Positions 26,020 to 36,870 of a DNA stretch of 64,000 nucleotides are shown here, in pieces. The notes below the pieces were generated by a model that worked only from the letters and a program-made list of their open reading frames with translations, did no database searches and was not told where the DNA came from. The DNA lies in contig NC_061867.1 in assembly GCF_907164915.1 (NCBI RefSeq), positions 38,486,338-38,550,337 on the forward strand, given 5' to 3'. The stretch comes from Impatiens glandulifera. Its lineage: Eukaryota > Streptophyta > Magnoliopsida > Ericales > Balsaminaceae. The first letter of the stretch is position 1. Every line of letters starts with the position of its first letter. The position numbers and the translations under genes were made by a program.

Positions 26020-29000
26020 GAAAAAACTCTTCAGTTCCGTTTCGAAAAAAGCTTGAGGTTCGAAGAATTCAATCTCGGTTTGCGTTCTGGAATTATTTTT
26101 AAAATAAAATATTATTTTTAAAAGTTGTCACTAATTCCTTTTTGAAACTAATTAAAAATAATTAATTTCGGGGGTTAATTTTAAATAAATCCGAGAATTT
26201 TATGATGATCAAATCATAGTTTGTTTTTTTAGAAAATTCTTTAATTTTAAATTAATTAAACATAATTAATTTAAAAGATTTTTAATTTTGAAACAAAATC
26301 GCCAATTGATTTTTTGAAAATCAATAAAAGTTGGCATACATATACAAACGTATTGAACAGAGTTACTTTCCGTTTATAGTTTGGTGATACTCAGTAAAAA
26401 GCTTTCGCGCTTCATCCTCTGTACCCGTTTTAAAAACGGTCTCTACTTATAAAGTTGGCTTTTTGAAAAATCGGTTGTATAACGTTTGAGTTTTAACCGT
26501 TTATTCTTCCATTCCTAATCATGTTTCTATGTTTAACATTATTTAAAGTATTTAAACATAATTATTTAAATGCTGGTACATGTTGCGGATGATAACTAGA
26601 GAGGAAATACTTGAAGAATATCGACCATTTTTAAAGTCATTAGGGTTTATAAATAAACACAAAAGCAAGCCTTTATCGAAATATTTTTGTGTAAATATCC
26701 CAAAAATATTTAAAATGAATTTTCTAATTTTTTGGGATTTTTAGAATATGATTTGGAGTCCCAAAATTATAAAAATAATTTTAGATTTTTAAAAGTGGAA
26801 CCAAATAGGCCTTAGGACCGGAGTCCTAGGTCTGGGGTTTGTTTTTATCGATCGAGTTCAAAAGAATCTCGGTCCGGGTCAAGGAACCTCTCAATTGAGG
26901 TTCAGGATTCCCGGTCTAAGGACAGAAGTCCCTCAGTAGAGGTGCTAAAGACTATTGGTTCTTGGCTAATCTTACTGGTATAGAAAAGACTATCGGTCCT
27001 AGGCTAGCCTAGGGCTAAGTTTCTTGGTCAAGGTGTATAAACCTCTCGGTCCGGGGCTAGCTCTAGGTTAAGTTCCTCGGTCCTGGGCTTAGGAGCTCTC
27101 GATCCCAAGCTTGGGATTCTTAGTCCCAAGGTTAGAATACTCTGTCCTTGGGTCAGGATTCTCTATCTTAGGGTTAGGGATTCTCGGTCCTAAGGCTAGA
27201 ACTCTCGGTCCTAGGGTTAGGACTCTTGGTCCTAGGTGAATATCCTCGGTCAGATTTCTCGGTCCTAGTTCAAGAACATCGGTCGGACCTCTCGGTCCTA
27301 GCTCAAAAACATCGGTCGGACCTTTTGACCCTAGTTCGATTTTCTCAGCCCTAGTCTAACAAGCATCAGTTCTCAAGAACACCAAAATGCAGGTTTAAAT
27401 TCATTTTTTAGCTCTGATTCTTTGATCTAAGAGCTTGGGTAGCTTCACAAAGCTTATAGGAATATGTTGGTCATCATCTCATGGTATGGATTGACCTGGA
27501 TGATGATCAATTTGTTCAAAACAGTTTGTGATAAAAAAAATTAGGTTTTGATTTTAAAGTTGTTTTGAAATGAAATGAGCTATCCAATAGCTTGTTAATA
27601 TCACATATACTTGATTGGTACAAAAGAACACAAGTTGTTCATTTTGACCAATTCAAGAACTCAAAATTTTCATTTTATTTTGAAATTTTTGATTTTGATC
27701 AAATATGATCGGGATGGATCAAACATGATCCAAATAGTTTCCCAACATGTTTACAATCATGTCGGGCAACTTTCTGGGTTGTGATTCAACCTAATTAACC
27801 CAAGAAAAACAAACCCATTTTTTTGATTTTTGAAATTCAAATTTGGGTTTTTTATTTAGATCGATTGATCAGTTCTATCGTATCTAGATAGTTCTTAAAT
27901 GATCATATGAATGATTTCCATCTATAAAACACTATGAACAACAAACATACAAGCTTTTGCAATTTAAAATATAAAAATTTTAAATTCAAACAGTAAATAT
28001 GAATTACATGGTGATTGGAATCATACCAAAGATTGAAGAACACTCATTGGACCTTAGGGAAGCCGTTGGGATGTTTGGATCCAAGCGATAAGGTCTCTTT
28101 TGGATTTTCAAAAAATCCAAAAGCTTTGAGCTCTAATGGCGGATTTCTGAAATCTTCCGAATTGAAGGTAGAGATTGAATTATCTCCCCTTCGAAATTTC
28201 TTAGGGAATCTATTTATAGAATTTCTAAGTAGGAATAGGGATGATTAATCCCTATATTGATAGGGAGAAATGATCACCATCATAGGGTGATCATTTCAGG
28301 TTTTAAATGAGCCGAAATAGTGGACTAACGAGGGAGTTCCAAAAGGAGAAATCGAAGATAGTTGGTCGTTCTTATCCCTCTAGTGTCGCGTTGGAGACGA
28401 AGGTGGCGCTAAAAGGGACGTCGTTTTGAGTGTATTCGGGTGTTCCGTCTTGACGTCGTTGCGTTTGAGCGGTCTGTTGGCGTTCCAACTAACGATCGTT
28501 TGATGGGCTGCGGCCCAGGCGCGCGGTTCTTCGACTACAACGGGCTACGCGGTTCTTCGACTACAACGGGATACGCGAAGCGTTCCTAGGTGCTAAATCT
28601 AATGGTCTTAGCGTGCGCTGCCGCTAATTCCTTTAGTTTCGGCCACACATGACTATATATATATATATATTAAATCCTTAAGGTTTATTTGAAATTGATT
28701 TTTTTCGTCCTTTTAACTTTAATTTTGATATTTTTAAACCCAAAAAATATTAAAATAAATATTGCAAATATTTTATCAATTTATTTTATTTTTTTCGTAT
28801 ATTTTTAGGATTTGAATGAATAATTCTTTTTATATGAAATGAATTCAATAATTCATTAAAATTATTTATTTTTGTCCTTTAATTTTTTAAAATTATTTTG
28901 AGATAATATGAGTACAAAATTTATCCCAAATATATATATTTTTTTTATTTTGGCCTTAATCGACAATTAATTTGATTGATTAGTAGAATAATTAATCTTA

Positions 29001-29121
29001 ATTAATTGTTTTGAATAGTTTTTTGGCCATGGGGTTAATATTTTGACTTTATTTATTTAAAAATAAATCAAAATAATTATTTTAATATTATAAATTAGAA
29101 TGTAAATTTTTAGTGCTTACA
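26018..29121 (-). repeat. 5' LTR of the gypsy element (right copy)
   Basis: About 3.1 kb, starting (- strand) TGTAAGCACTAAAAATTTAC at 29121. TATA-like box (- strand TCTATAAATAG) near 28209-28219, minisatellite at 26815-27380. A 24-bp GC-rich phrase around GGCTACGCGGTTCTTCGACT is locally duplicated near 28530-28575. Confidence 0.85.
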
Positions 29122-30797
29122 ACTACCGAATTTCAGAAAATCGATAATCAAAACTCTTAATTCGCTAAAATTTTGTAGTTAAATTAGTGACATGAATATT
29201 TATTTATTTATAAATGTTACGTACATAGTAAGTTATCGACGTTTGAAACTGTTAAAACAAAACATCGTTTTGTACAATTTTAACAATAAAGAACCCAAAA
29301 TTGTGAGATTTGAAAGTAGATGTCTGAAATCTCAATTGACCCATTGAGAGCCTCAATTTGACAAGTCGTCATATTTTCTTATATTATTCTTCTAGCCCCT
29401 CTCCTATCACCAAAGAGCCTCGTTTTGAACCATAATCTATTGACCAAATACTTGGTCATGCAGATAGATTATAGCTTTGAGTATAAGGATACAGAGGTCT
29501 CCTTTGTTATCTTACTCACAACTTTTGTTACCTAGGCTCAAAATATTAAGGAGTTCAAAATATTAAGGAGTGACCTCTTTAGAATCTCCAACTTTCTCTT
29601 CTAAGGATAGCGTCCTATCAACTCCCAACAAGGCATCAATGCATCAAGACTTCTTTGATGCTTGATGCCAAGGCAACCCTCATTTTGAGTCTCTAAACTC
29701 CATGATCATTCTTTCCTATGAACATGTCCATGTCAAAACTAGAAGTCATGTTATACCAACTTATTCAACTAAAAAATAAAAAATAGAAAATATGTATTCC
29801 TTCTCTATGTTAGGGTTCAGGAGGACCGAAAAAAATAATTTTTTTTTTATGGTAGAGATGTGACATAATCCATTAATATTTTTGTAATTTAATTCATTAT
29901 TTACTTATTTAATTCAATAAAATTGGAGAAAAACCTATCTTTATCCCGTTGTTTTATTCATATTTTTTCTATAATTTTTAAGTAAACTTCATTATTTTTA
30001 AGTAAACCCAACTTTTATTCATAATTTTTCTATAATTTTTAAGTCAACTTCATTATTTTTTAAGCAAACCCAACTCAAATTTTACGATTCCGTCCCTGAA
30101 AATATGAGTATAAAATAACTTCCACTGGCAAAGCTGAAACATCAATCGAGAGACTGAAATTTCAGATAGTCGGGATGCTGATGAAGTTCTTAATTTACGC
30201 ACAGCAGCCAGATGGGGGTCAGTTAGATGTCTGGTGATGGTTTTGAAAGCTGTGAAGTTGGGTTGATGGTCGACGGTGATGGATTTTTGTTGGTGAGATA
30301 GAGGGGTCTGCAATTAACAAACACCTCAGATCAAGGCCCACAAAACCTAGCTCACTTGGCACTTAACAATTTCTTGATTAAACATTCATAGGTCCTAATC
30401 CTAGTTCGTACCATACTTTGTTCCTCTATTCAAACCACAAACACACCCTCATACATGTGAAATTTGTGTTATCTTTAAGGTAAAATCATGAAAATTCTCA
30501 TCCAGATTTAATAACTTAATTGACTTTACATGAACACAACTGAAACAAGGTAATAATGGGTTCAATAAAGAAAGACTATATATTAAATGTTGTATATGCA
30601 CATACATACATTACAGTCAAAATCAACACACAGCCATGTTTTCAATGTAAAGTTTCTTACTGTATGAAACTGAACTCTAAACATAGATTAACCAACCAAC
30701 CTATCACCTAATTCTCACTGAAGAAAAATTATGAACAGAACAAAAAGAAAAGAAGAAACAGTAAAGAGAGAAAGAGCAATAATAATTATTGACAAGT
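29122..30797. other. intergenic DNA and 3' flank of the U-box gene
   Basis: No supported gene. Two local tandem duplications: TCAAAATATTAAGGAGT at 29538-29571 and a ~62-bp unit at about 29951-30070. An 86-codon frame at 30053-30313 (- strand) has no recognised motif and is left as unassigned. The last part up to 30797 should contain the 3' UTR of the U-box gene. Confidence 0.45.
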
Positions 30798-32495
30798 TCA
30801 AAACACAGAGGAGTTAGGCCCAGCAATACCATTGTTCCTCACCCCAACCTTGTAACGACCACCCTGAGTCAGCCCGTTTGCCATCACTCCTTCCCAGTCA
30901 GGCTCCGAGTCACCATCATCATCACCATCATCATAATCACCTTCATCAACAACAACCCTTCCTCTCAACAACTTAAGGATCCTATTCGCTTTTTCTTTTC
31001 CTCGTTCACTACCTCTCTCTGCCACTTCTCTCAATATCTCAGTTGCCCTTGGCTCTTTAGCCATCAGCCCCTTAAACCTCAAACTCCCTTGACTCAAGGA
31101 AAACAGGGCTGCGACACAATTCTCCCTACTCGACTCCGAAACTGAACCGTTGTTACCCTTTCTCAGCAGACCCATCAGAAACTCCACTGCACCCGCGTCC
31201 AACATGGCTGACCTCCCTTCTGGGCACATCGCCATGTTACAGAGAACAAGCAACGAGCGTGAAGCCATGTCACTGCTGGAACCAGCAATGGAAAGGAGGG
31301 TTGTGATGGTTCCGAATTTGACCAGTTTAACTCGGTTACTCTGGACAAGGGAAAGGTGGTAGAGCGCCATGGCTGAGTCATGCCGAGTTCGTTCGCTTTC
31401 GGATCTCAAAGCATAGAGAAGCGGTTGGAGACCGCCAAGAACACCAATGGCAGTTTTGTTGTTGTCATCTAATGCAAGACTGAAGAGAGCACCTGCTGCA
31501 TGCTCCTGTGATTCGCTGGAGCGGCCTTTTAGCAAATCGATTAGCGGAGGAACGATCCCTGACCGCACAATCTTCACCTTGTTTTTCTTCTCTAAAGAGA
31601 GGTTCACAACTGCCGCCACAGCGTTCGTCTGCACAGTGGAGTATTTCGACAACAGGAGTGGCCTCAAGGCCGAGAGCAGTTTATGTGTACAAAGTGAGAT
31701 CCTTGATTCCTCTTTAGACCTGGTCATGTTTCGAAGCTTTATCACTACCTGTTCCTGATCATACACAACCGTACTCTTCATCATCGCTACAAATTCCTCA
31801 TCCTCAGAAGAACAATTCATAACCTCATCAAGATCAATATCCGATGCCGTTGAATGAGAAGAAGAAGAAGAAAAGCTAACCGGACGAGTCCTGAACGGTG
31901 GAGTCGCAGGAATGTTAGCAATTACAGATTCTTCAGAACTCGAATAACAAACCGGACGAGTCGTGAACGGAAGCAATGGAGTCTCAGGAAGGTTAGCAAT
32001 TACAGATTCTTCAGAACTCGAACTGTATAAATGATGCTTACGTGGATTCAACTCTGTCGCCGCATGCGTGAAAAGCTTCGTCGCAGGTGCCTTTTCCGCA
32101 ACACCCTTCAGCAAATCTCTCTCCGAAGACGCCATTAACGACCGAACCAAGTCTAGGGTCGACAAAGAATCAGGTTCTAGAGGGTACTGGTGATTGCAGG
32201 AATCACACCACCTACGAATCGAAGTTTTTAAGGCCAAATTAGGGATCACCGTAGAAAAATCAGACTTTGACCCATCAGGGAGAATCGGAGAAAATCCTAA
32301 ATCTTTACACACTTTAACGATAGCCCTCTCAAAGGTCTGCCCTGAAGAAACAACAACAGGATCGTACAACAAAGATTCCGAAATTGGACAGAAGAATTCC
32401 TCAGGAGGCTCTTTAATTTCCTGCTTTGATGATGATGATGAAGATGAAGACTTGTGTATAGAAATCTTCCATCTATGCTTACCATTTCCACCCAT
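30798..32495 (-). CDS. PUB40: U-box domain E3 ubiquitin ligase with ARM repeats (PUB38-41 group)
   Basis: Intact single-exon frame of 565 codons. The U-box (about residues 31-105: FFCPISESLLYDPVVVSSGQ, TFERAIVKVCKDLGF, IPNLALKTSIRRWC) recruits an E2 enzyme to ubiquitinate target proteins. Armadillo repeats (about residues 250-500: NAVAAVVNLSLEKKNKVKIV, SGIVPPLIDLLKG, EHAAGALFSLALDDNNKTAI) bind substrates. The N-terminus MGGNGKHRWKISIHKSS followed by a serine run and the missing UND domain place it with plant PUB38/39/40/41 rather than PUB12-like proteins; which of the four is uncertain. Residues about 157-182 and 184-208 are a local duplication (SSSEESVIAN twice). The tail is acidic (DYDDGDDDGDSEPDWE). 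Start chosen at the only ATG before the conserved N-terminus. It is the only complete host gene here. Confidence 0.93.
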   Translation of the reverse strand: MGGNGKHRWKISIHKSSSSSSSSKQEIKEPPEEFFCPISESLLYDPVVVSSGQTFERAIVKVCKDLGFSPILPDGSKSDFSTVIPNLALKTSIRRWCDSCNHQYPLEPDSLSTLDLVRSLMASSERDLLKGVAEKAPATKLFTHAATELNPRKHHLYSSSSEESVIANLPETPLLPFTTRPVCYSSSEESVIANIPATPPFRTRPVSFSSSSSHSTASDIDLDEVMNCSSEDEEFVAMMKSTVVYDQEQVVIKLRNMTRSKEESRISLCTHKLLSALRPLLLSKYSTVQTNAVAAVVNLSLEKKNKVKIVRSGIVPPLIDLLKGRSSESQEHAAGALFSLALDDNNKTAIGVLGGLQPLLYALRSESERTRHDSAMALYHLSLVQSNRVKLVKFGTITTLLSIAGSSSDMASRSLLVLCNMAMCPEGRSAMLDAGAVEFLMGLLRKGNNGSVSESSRENCVAALFSLSQGSLRFKGLMAKEPRATEILREVAERGSERGKEKANRILKLLRGRVVVDEGDYDDGDDDGDSEPDWEGVMANGLTQGGRYKVGVRNNGIAGPNSSVF

Positions 32496-33088
32496 TATAG
32501 ATTTACATATACCCAGATAGGAAAGTATGAATGATTCACTGATAGATGTAATTCAGAGTCGATCTAAGTAGAGCGAGAGAGACCTGATCTTAGGGTTTGA
32601 CGTTTGAAGCTTTGAGAGTAGACGAAGACGGAGTCAGGAGTGGGAAAGTTGACAAAATGAAGAGAGCTGCTGCAGATGATGCCTTAGTCGCAGAATTCTC
32701 CGTAAAATTTTCGATATTGATTGACCCTTCTTCATTCCAAATTGGTGTGGGATGGCTTCGATGGTGTTTCCACTTTTAGGATTTAACTCTGCAATATACT
32801 CTAATAATTCATTTCTAGCTTAATCTGCCATTTTTCAATAATACAAAAGTAACATAATTTATTATTTACACTTTTTTTATTTATTATTAAGTAAATCATA
32901 AATTTAATATACATATTTATATATTTAAATTATTATTTTATATAATTTACTTCATCATCTCTTCATAATTAATAATAAATTTAAACATCTTAATTAATAA
33001 TGATAGACTAATTTAATATTTATAAAAATAATTACATTTTTTTTATTAAATATAATAAAAAGTTGTAATAAAACGAATATTTATTATA
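32496..33088 (-). promoter_or_regulatory. 5' UTR and promoter region of the U-box gene
   Basis: Sequence upstream of the ATG at 32495. The first ~270 bp are less AT-rich than what follows and probably hold the leader and core promoter; no clear TATA box can be fixed. Beyond 32780 it is AT-rich intergenic DNA. Confidence 0.4.
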
Positions 33089-33490
33089 CTAGTATTTATC
33101 CCGTGCATTTGCACGAGTAATAATATAAAAAATCGTGAAAAAAATATTATGGTAAAATTTTTATGGGCGGGTCAACCCAAAATCCGATCAAAGTATCTAT
33201 TTACTCTCACATATATTCAAATTAATCACAGCTCTCGTCCCGGCAATCCGAACATTTTAAAAATTAAGCATCATTATATATATATAGATAAGTTAGTTAA
33301 AAAGTTGAACTTATATTGTTAAAATGTCACGCGTTTATCAAATTTTGGGTTGAATTTAAAATATAAAGTATTATTAGCCTAGTTGGTTAAAATGTTGTAC
33401 TTGTTTTGTTTAGTTGCAAGTTCGAACCATACCTATAACATTTTTAATTTTATTTTTAACCGTTTTAAGTTTATGGGCAGGTCAACCTAC
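33089..33490 (-). mobile_element. probable Helitron 3' end on the - strand
   Basis: Read on the - strand: a hairpin CGTGCA-AA-TGCACG (33102-33115), then about ten bases (GGATAAATA), then CTAG followed by T at 33088. Helitrons end with a short hairpin about ten bases before CTRR and insert between A and T. The 5' TC end was not found, so the extent to the right is arbitrary and only the terminus is supported. Confidence 0.45.
33371..33480 (+). mobile_element. tRNA-derived SINE-like promoter (A and B boxes)
   Basis: TAGCCTAGTTGG (33376-33387) fits an RNA polymerase III A box and AGTTCGAACCA (33419-33429) a B box, about 30 bp apart as in tRNA genes. There is no tRNA fold, so a SINE head is more likely than a tRNA. 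A more diverged copy of the same stretch lies at about 33285-33345 (GTTAGTTAAAAAGTTGAACTT), and TTTATGGGCRGGTCAACC occurs twice (near 33160 and 33471). Confidence 0.45.
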
Positions 33491-33589
33491 AACCAAAGTA
33501 ATAATGAATTTAAGATATATTTAAGGAAAAAAGCTCACTTAAACGTATGTACTTATACAACTAGCTCATTTAGAACTTAGACGTATGCA

Positions 33590-34490
33590 CTAATAAAAGA
33601 TAATTTAAACATATGTACTATGACTCATTTAGCCTCTTTTAATAACCATGATTAACTTTTATTTTTAAATTTATATATTTATTAATTAAATATTAATATA
33701 TTTTCTCTCTCCTTATTTTTCATTAATTGAACATGTAATTTATTTTATTCTTAATTTTTTTATTATTTTAATATTAATTTCTCTTTTATACTTGATCTTC
33801 CTTTTTTTTATTAGTTTTTATTTCTCATATTTCTTAAATTCTTATTTTTAAAAAAATTTAACAACTTATTTATGAATTTTATGTTTTATTATAATATTTA
33901 ATTTAATATAAACAAAAATGAAATTAATAATTTTTTATTTAATTTTTATTCACGATTTATAGTAGTAGTAGGGTGCATTATTTTGTCTAATATTTAATTA
34001 TTACTCTTTTGGTGTTTGATGAATGCGTTTTTATTATTATCGAATTTTTAATTCTTAATTAATTTATTTTTGTGCTGAAGGATTTTCATTGTTGAAAGGA
34101 TTTTCATTATTGAAAGGATTTTCATTGTTATATTCAATCATTGAGACCAAACAATTTTAAAATAATTAATAATTAATGTGAATATAAGAAAAAAATATAA
34201 AAAAGAAGAAAAAATATAAAGTTAAAATAATTAATGATGAATGCTCATATATATAAAATTAAATTAAAATAATCAATAATAAATACTCATATAAAAATAA
34301 TAAAAAATTATAAAAAAGATAAAATAAAGGGTTCATTTATTAGTAATAAATGAAAAAGAAGGAGATAAAAAATATATTAATATTTAATTAATAAATATAT
34401 AAATTTAAAAATAAAAGTTAACTATGTTATTAAAGGAGACTAAATGAGCCAATTTTTGATAATACATATGTTTACGTAATCTTTTATTAG
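33590..34490. mobile_element. MITE-like element with ~145-bp terminal inverted repeats
   Basis: 33590-33735 and 34345-34490 are inverted copies of each other: outer end CTAATAAAAGAT, then AAACATATGTA, CTCATTTAG, CTTTTATTTTTAAATTTATA and ATATTAATATATTTT on each arm. The 610 bp between them hold no frame. No clear target duplication was found, so the superfamily is open; long arms are seen in Mutator-like elements. Confidence 0.65.
34078..34130. repeat. 17-18 bp tandem repeat, three copies
   Basis: GAAAGGATTTTCATTRTT repeated three times, inside the loop of the MITE-like element. Confidence 0.85.
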
Positions 34491-35194
34491 CTTTTTTTTT
34501 TCTATATTTAATAATAAGTTATAATTATAAAATTTAATAATTAAGTAAATTTGTTTGAAAATAAAAATAAATTAGATTAAATTTAGAAGATAAATCCCAA
34601 AATTTTATTGGGAATGATACACACTACTTGCTTCACATTTGAACTGCCTTAATATTCATTCAGTATACTGATGGTTTTGCGTGAACCCTTAAAACTAAAA
34701 ACCTTTGGGTGGTCTACAATCCATATCCTCCCAAAACTTTTTTTTTTCTTAACACAGCAACAAGATTTACTAGTTTATTTCTTTCTTTTAACAATTTTTT
34801 TTAGAAAAAAAAATAATAATAAATTTAGTTATATCTCTTATGAATCAAGTACTAATATCTTAAACAATTTTGTAAATCATGTATGGATGTTCCACATATT
34901 TGAATTTATAAAACTTAATCACTTGCTTAGATTTTGATAAAAAAATCTCTTTCTTAACTCCAAAACCTATTACAACAGAATTACGTTTATAATGACTTTA
35001 GCTTAGTGTACCTTAATAAGATCAACCATTTTTTTAAAAATAAAATATTTTTACTCGAAGGTAGCCTTGTGTCTTATCTTTCTCTCGAATCCCGAAAATA
35101 TGAGATGAGAAACTGAAATGATAAGCTCGACTCGAGTTTGTGTAAAACAACTTTGTCGATTTGCATTACAAATTTATTTAACTTACCTCATCTT
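34491..35194. other. AT-rich intergenic DNA, nothing recognised
   Basis: No gene or repeat end seen. The last five bases (35190-35194, ATCTT) would be one target-site copy of the copia element to the right. Confidence 0.4.
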
Positions 35195-35608
35195 TGTTAG
35201 ATTTATCAGAATTAAATCATAGTTTAAATGTAAGAAATTAAAACTGTAATTAGTATAAGCGTATTTGTACTCATCTTCTCTTTCCTTAGAGGTTCTTCCA
35301 ATTTAATAAGTACATAAATTAGTTTATCTCTATGTTGATAGGGAGGCAAAGAGGAAAAATGACCGTGCTTCAAATGTGGACCATACCGTTACAAAATAAC
35401 TAATATGTTAGTTATTTTGTTTGAATAATTCTAATTTGGCCCTTCATAAAATTATAAATATCACTTAAGATATCATAGTCTTATATTAATAACAAATACA
35501 CCCATAAGCCATAAACTTGATTTCAAATTAGATCACATTATTTTGACTTATATAAAAGATGACATTTGCACAATTGTTTATTATACTAATAACCCATAAA
35601 TTTCAACA
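35195..35608 (-). repeat. 3' LTR of the truncated copia element
   Basis: 414 bp, - strand TGTTGAAATT ... TCTAACA. It directly follows the polypurine tract CCCAATGGGAGAT (35609-35621 on the - strand). No second copy in the window. Confidence 0.75.
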
Positions 35609-36019
35609 ATCTCCCATTGGGTCATGTATGTATAAAAAAATGTGTTAACCATAATGCTTTCAAAATTTTGTGTCATCTCAATCATATGTTGTATAAACAA
35701 TTTTATTAATTAATTATATAAATATAAGACCAAAGAGTTCATCGTTGTATTTAATCACAACTAGACCCAACAATGATCACATATATCAATACAATTAATT
35801 AGCAAATCATATCATTAATGTGAGAAAAACAAATTTCATGCACAATGATCTTTTCATTCAATTTTCAACTAGTCCTACTTAAGTGAGATCAAACTCTTAA
35901 CATTATTATACAAATTATCTTTAAACATTATCATATTTGAAATATATAAGTGTATACACAAATACTTTAAAGTTATAGAACAACAATGTAATATAAATTC
36001 TCACTTAATCTAAAGATTC

Positions 36020-36870
36020 TCAAATACTAAAATACTAATGTGAGTAGTGTGCTCATGAACGTCCTTGGGTACCAATCATTTTATAAGAGGATATGTTAAC
36101 ATGGAGTTTGTTCCTATATGTTCTATGCTTAATTGTCTATTATGTACCCTTTCTTTAACAACAAGGAATTTGATGTCAATAAACTTTGAATTTATTGAAC
36201 TCATGTTGTTATTGGAATACAAAACGGTTGATTTGTTGTCACAATACAATTTTATTGGTCTTTCAATTCCTTCCATAATACGCAGCCCCATGACAAACTT
36301 TCTTAGCCAAAAACCATAATTTGATGCCTCATAAAATGTTATGAATTTAACTGTCATGATAGAGGAAGCTACAAGTGTTTGTTTAGCACTCTTCCAGGAT
36401 ATAGTTCCTCCAGCTAACAAACATAGCCTAAAGTCGATCTTCTACTATCTTAGTATCCCGCAAAATTAGAGTCAAAATATCCAATGATCTTAACTGATTT
36501 GACCTCTAATATATGAGCATATAATATTTTGTTTTATTTAAATATCTCATAGCCCTTTTGGATGCTTTCCAATGATCTATTATGCGTTACTAAGATATGT
36601 GCCTAAAATTCAAACATTATAAGAAATATCAGGATGCGTACATATTTGAATATACATCAAACTCCCAATAACCGAAGCATTGAGAATTGATTTCATTTTT
36701 TTCAATCTCAAGATTTCCTTTTGTGCGTTTATTTAGAATAATTTTGTCTCCATTAGCGACAGGGGTGTAGAAAGGTTTACTATCAACCATTCCATAAATT
36801 TTAAAAACTATATCAATATAGTTTCTTTGAGATAACCCAAGGATACCTCTAAAACAATCTCGATGTATTT
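36020..36870 (-). pseudogene. copia RT end and RNase H, decayed
   Basis: RNase H is largely open at 36076-36420: LAGGTISWKSAKQTLVASS, FYEASNYGFWLRKFV, LYCDNKSTVLYSNNN, HIGTNSMLTYPL. Upstream (36421-36870), in several frames, are RT/RNase H linker pieces (GILGLSQ, VNGDKI-like, GSLMYIQICTHPDIS, DHWKASKR). Stops and shifts make it non-functional. Confidence 0.8.

Larger units (their letters stand above)
19441..29121 (-). mobile_element. internally deleted Ty3/gypsy retrotransposon (Tat/Ogre-like), - strand
   Basis: Two direct repeats of about 3.1 kb (19441-22630 and about 26018-29121) are the LTRs. On the - strand each begins TGTAARCACTAAAAAT. Between them are 3.4 kb, oriented - : first a decayed C-terminal half of a gypsy integrase next to the 5' LTR, then a long non-coding part before the 3' LTR. 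The primer binding site, gag, protease, RT and RNase H are missing, so a deletion joined the 5' LTR directly to integrase. Integrase near the end of pol with a long region before the 3' LTR is typical of Tat-lineage gypsy elements. LTR outer ends are approximate; a possible target duplication (actac at 29122-29126 versus actat near 19438) is imperfect. Confidence 0.85.
35195..36870 (-). mobile_element. 3' part of a Ty1/copia element on the - strand, cut by a gypsy LTR
   Basis: From right to left on the - strand: the end of RT, RNase H, a short spacer, the polypurine tract and a complete 3' LTR (35195-35608). RT stops at 36870 exactly where a gypsy LTR begins with TGTAAGCACT, so the gypsy element inserted into this copia and the 5' half is lost from the window. 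Confidence 0.85.

Noticed and set aside
30053..30313. 86-codon - strand frame as a gene
   Set aside because: No recognisable motif, no splice context, lies in repeat-bearing intergenic DNA.
30789..31145. 118-codon + strand frame and other frames within 30.8-32.5 kb
   Set aside because: Antisense shadows of the intact U-box gene.
33376..33429. A and B boxes read as a tRNA gene
   Set aside because: No acceptor, anticodon or D arms can be paired; more likely a SINE head.
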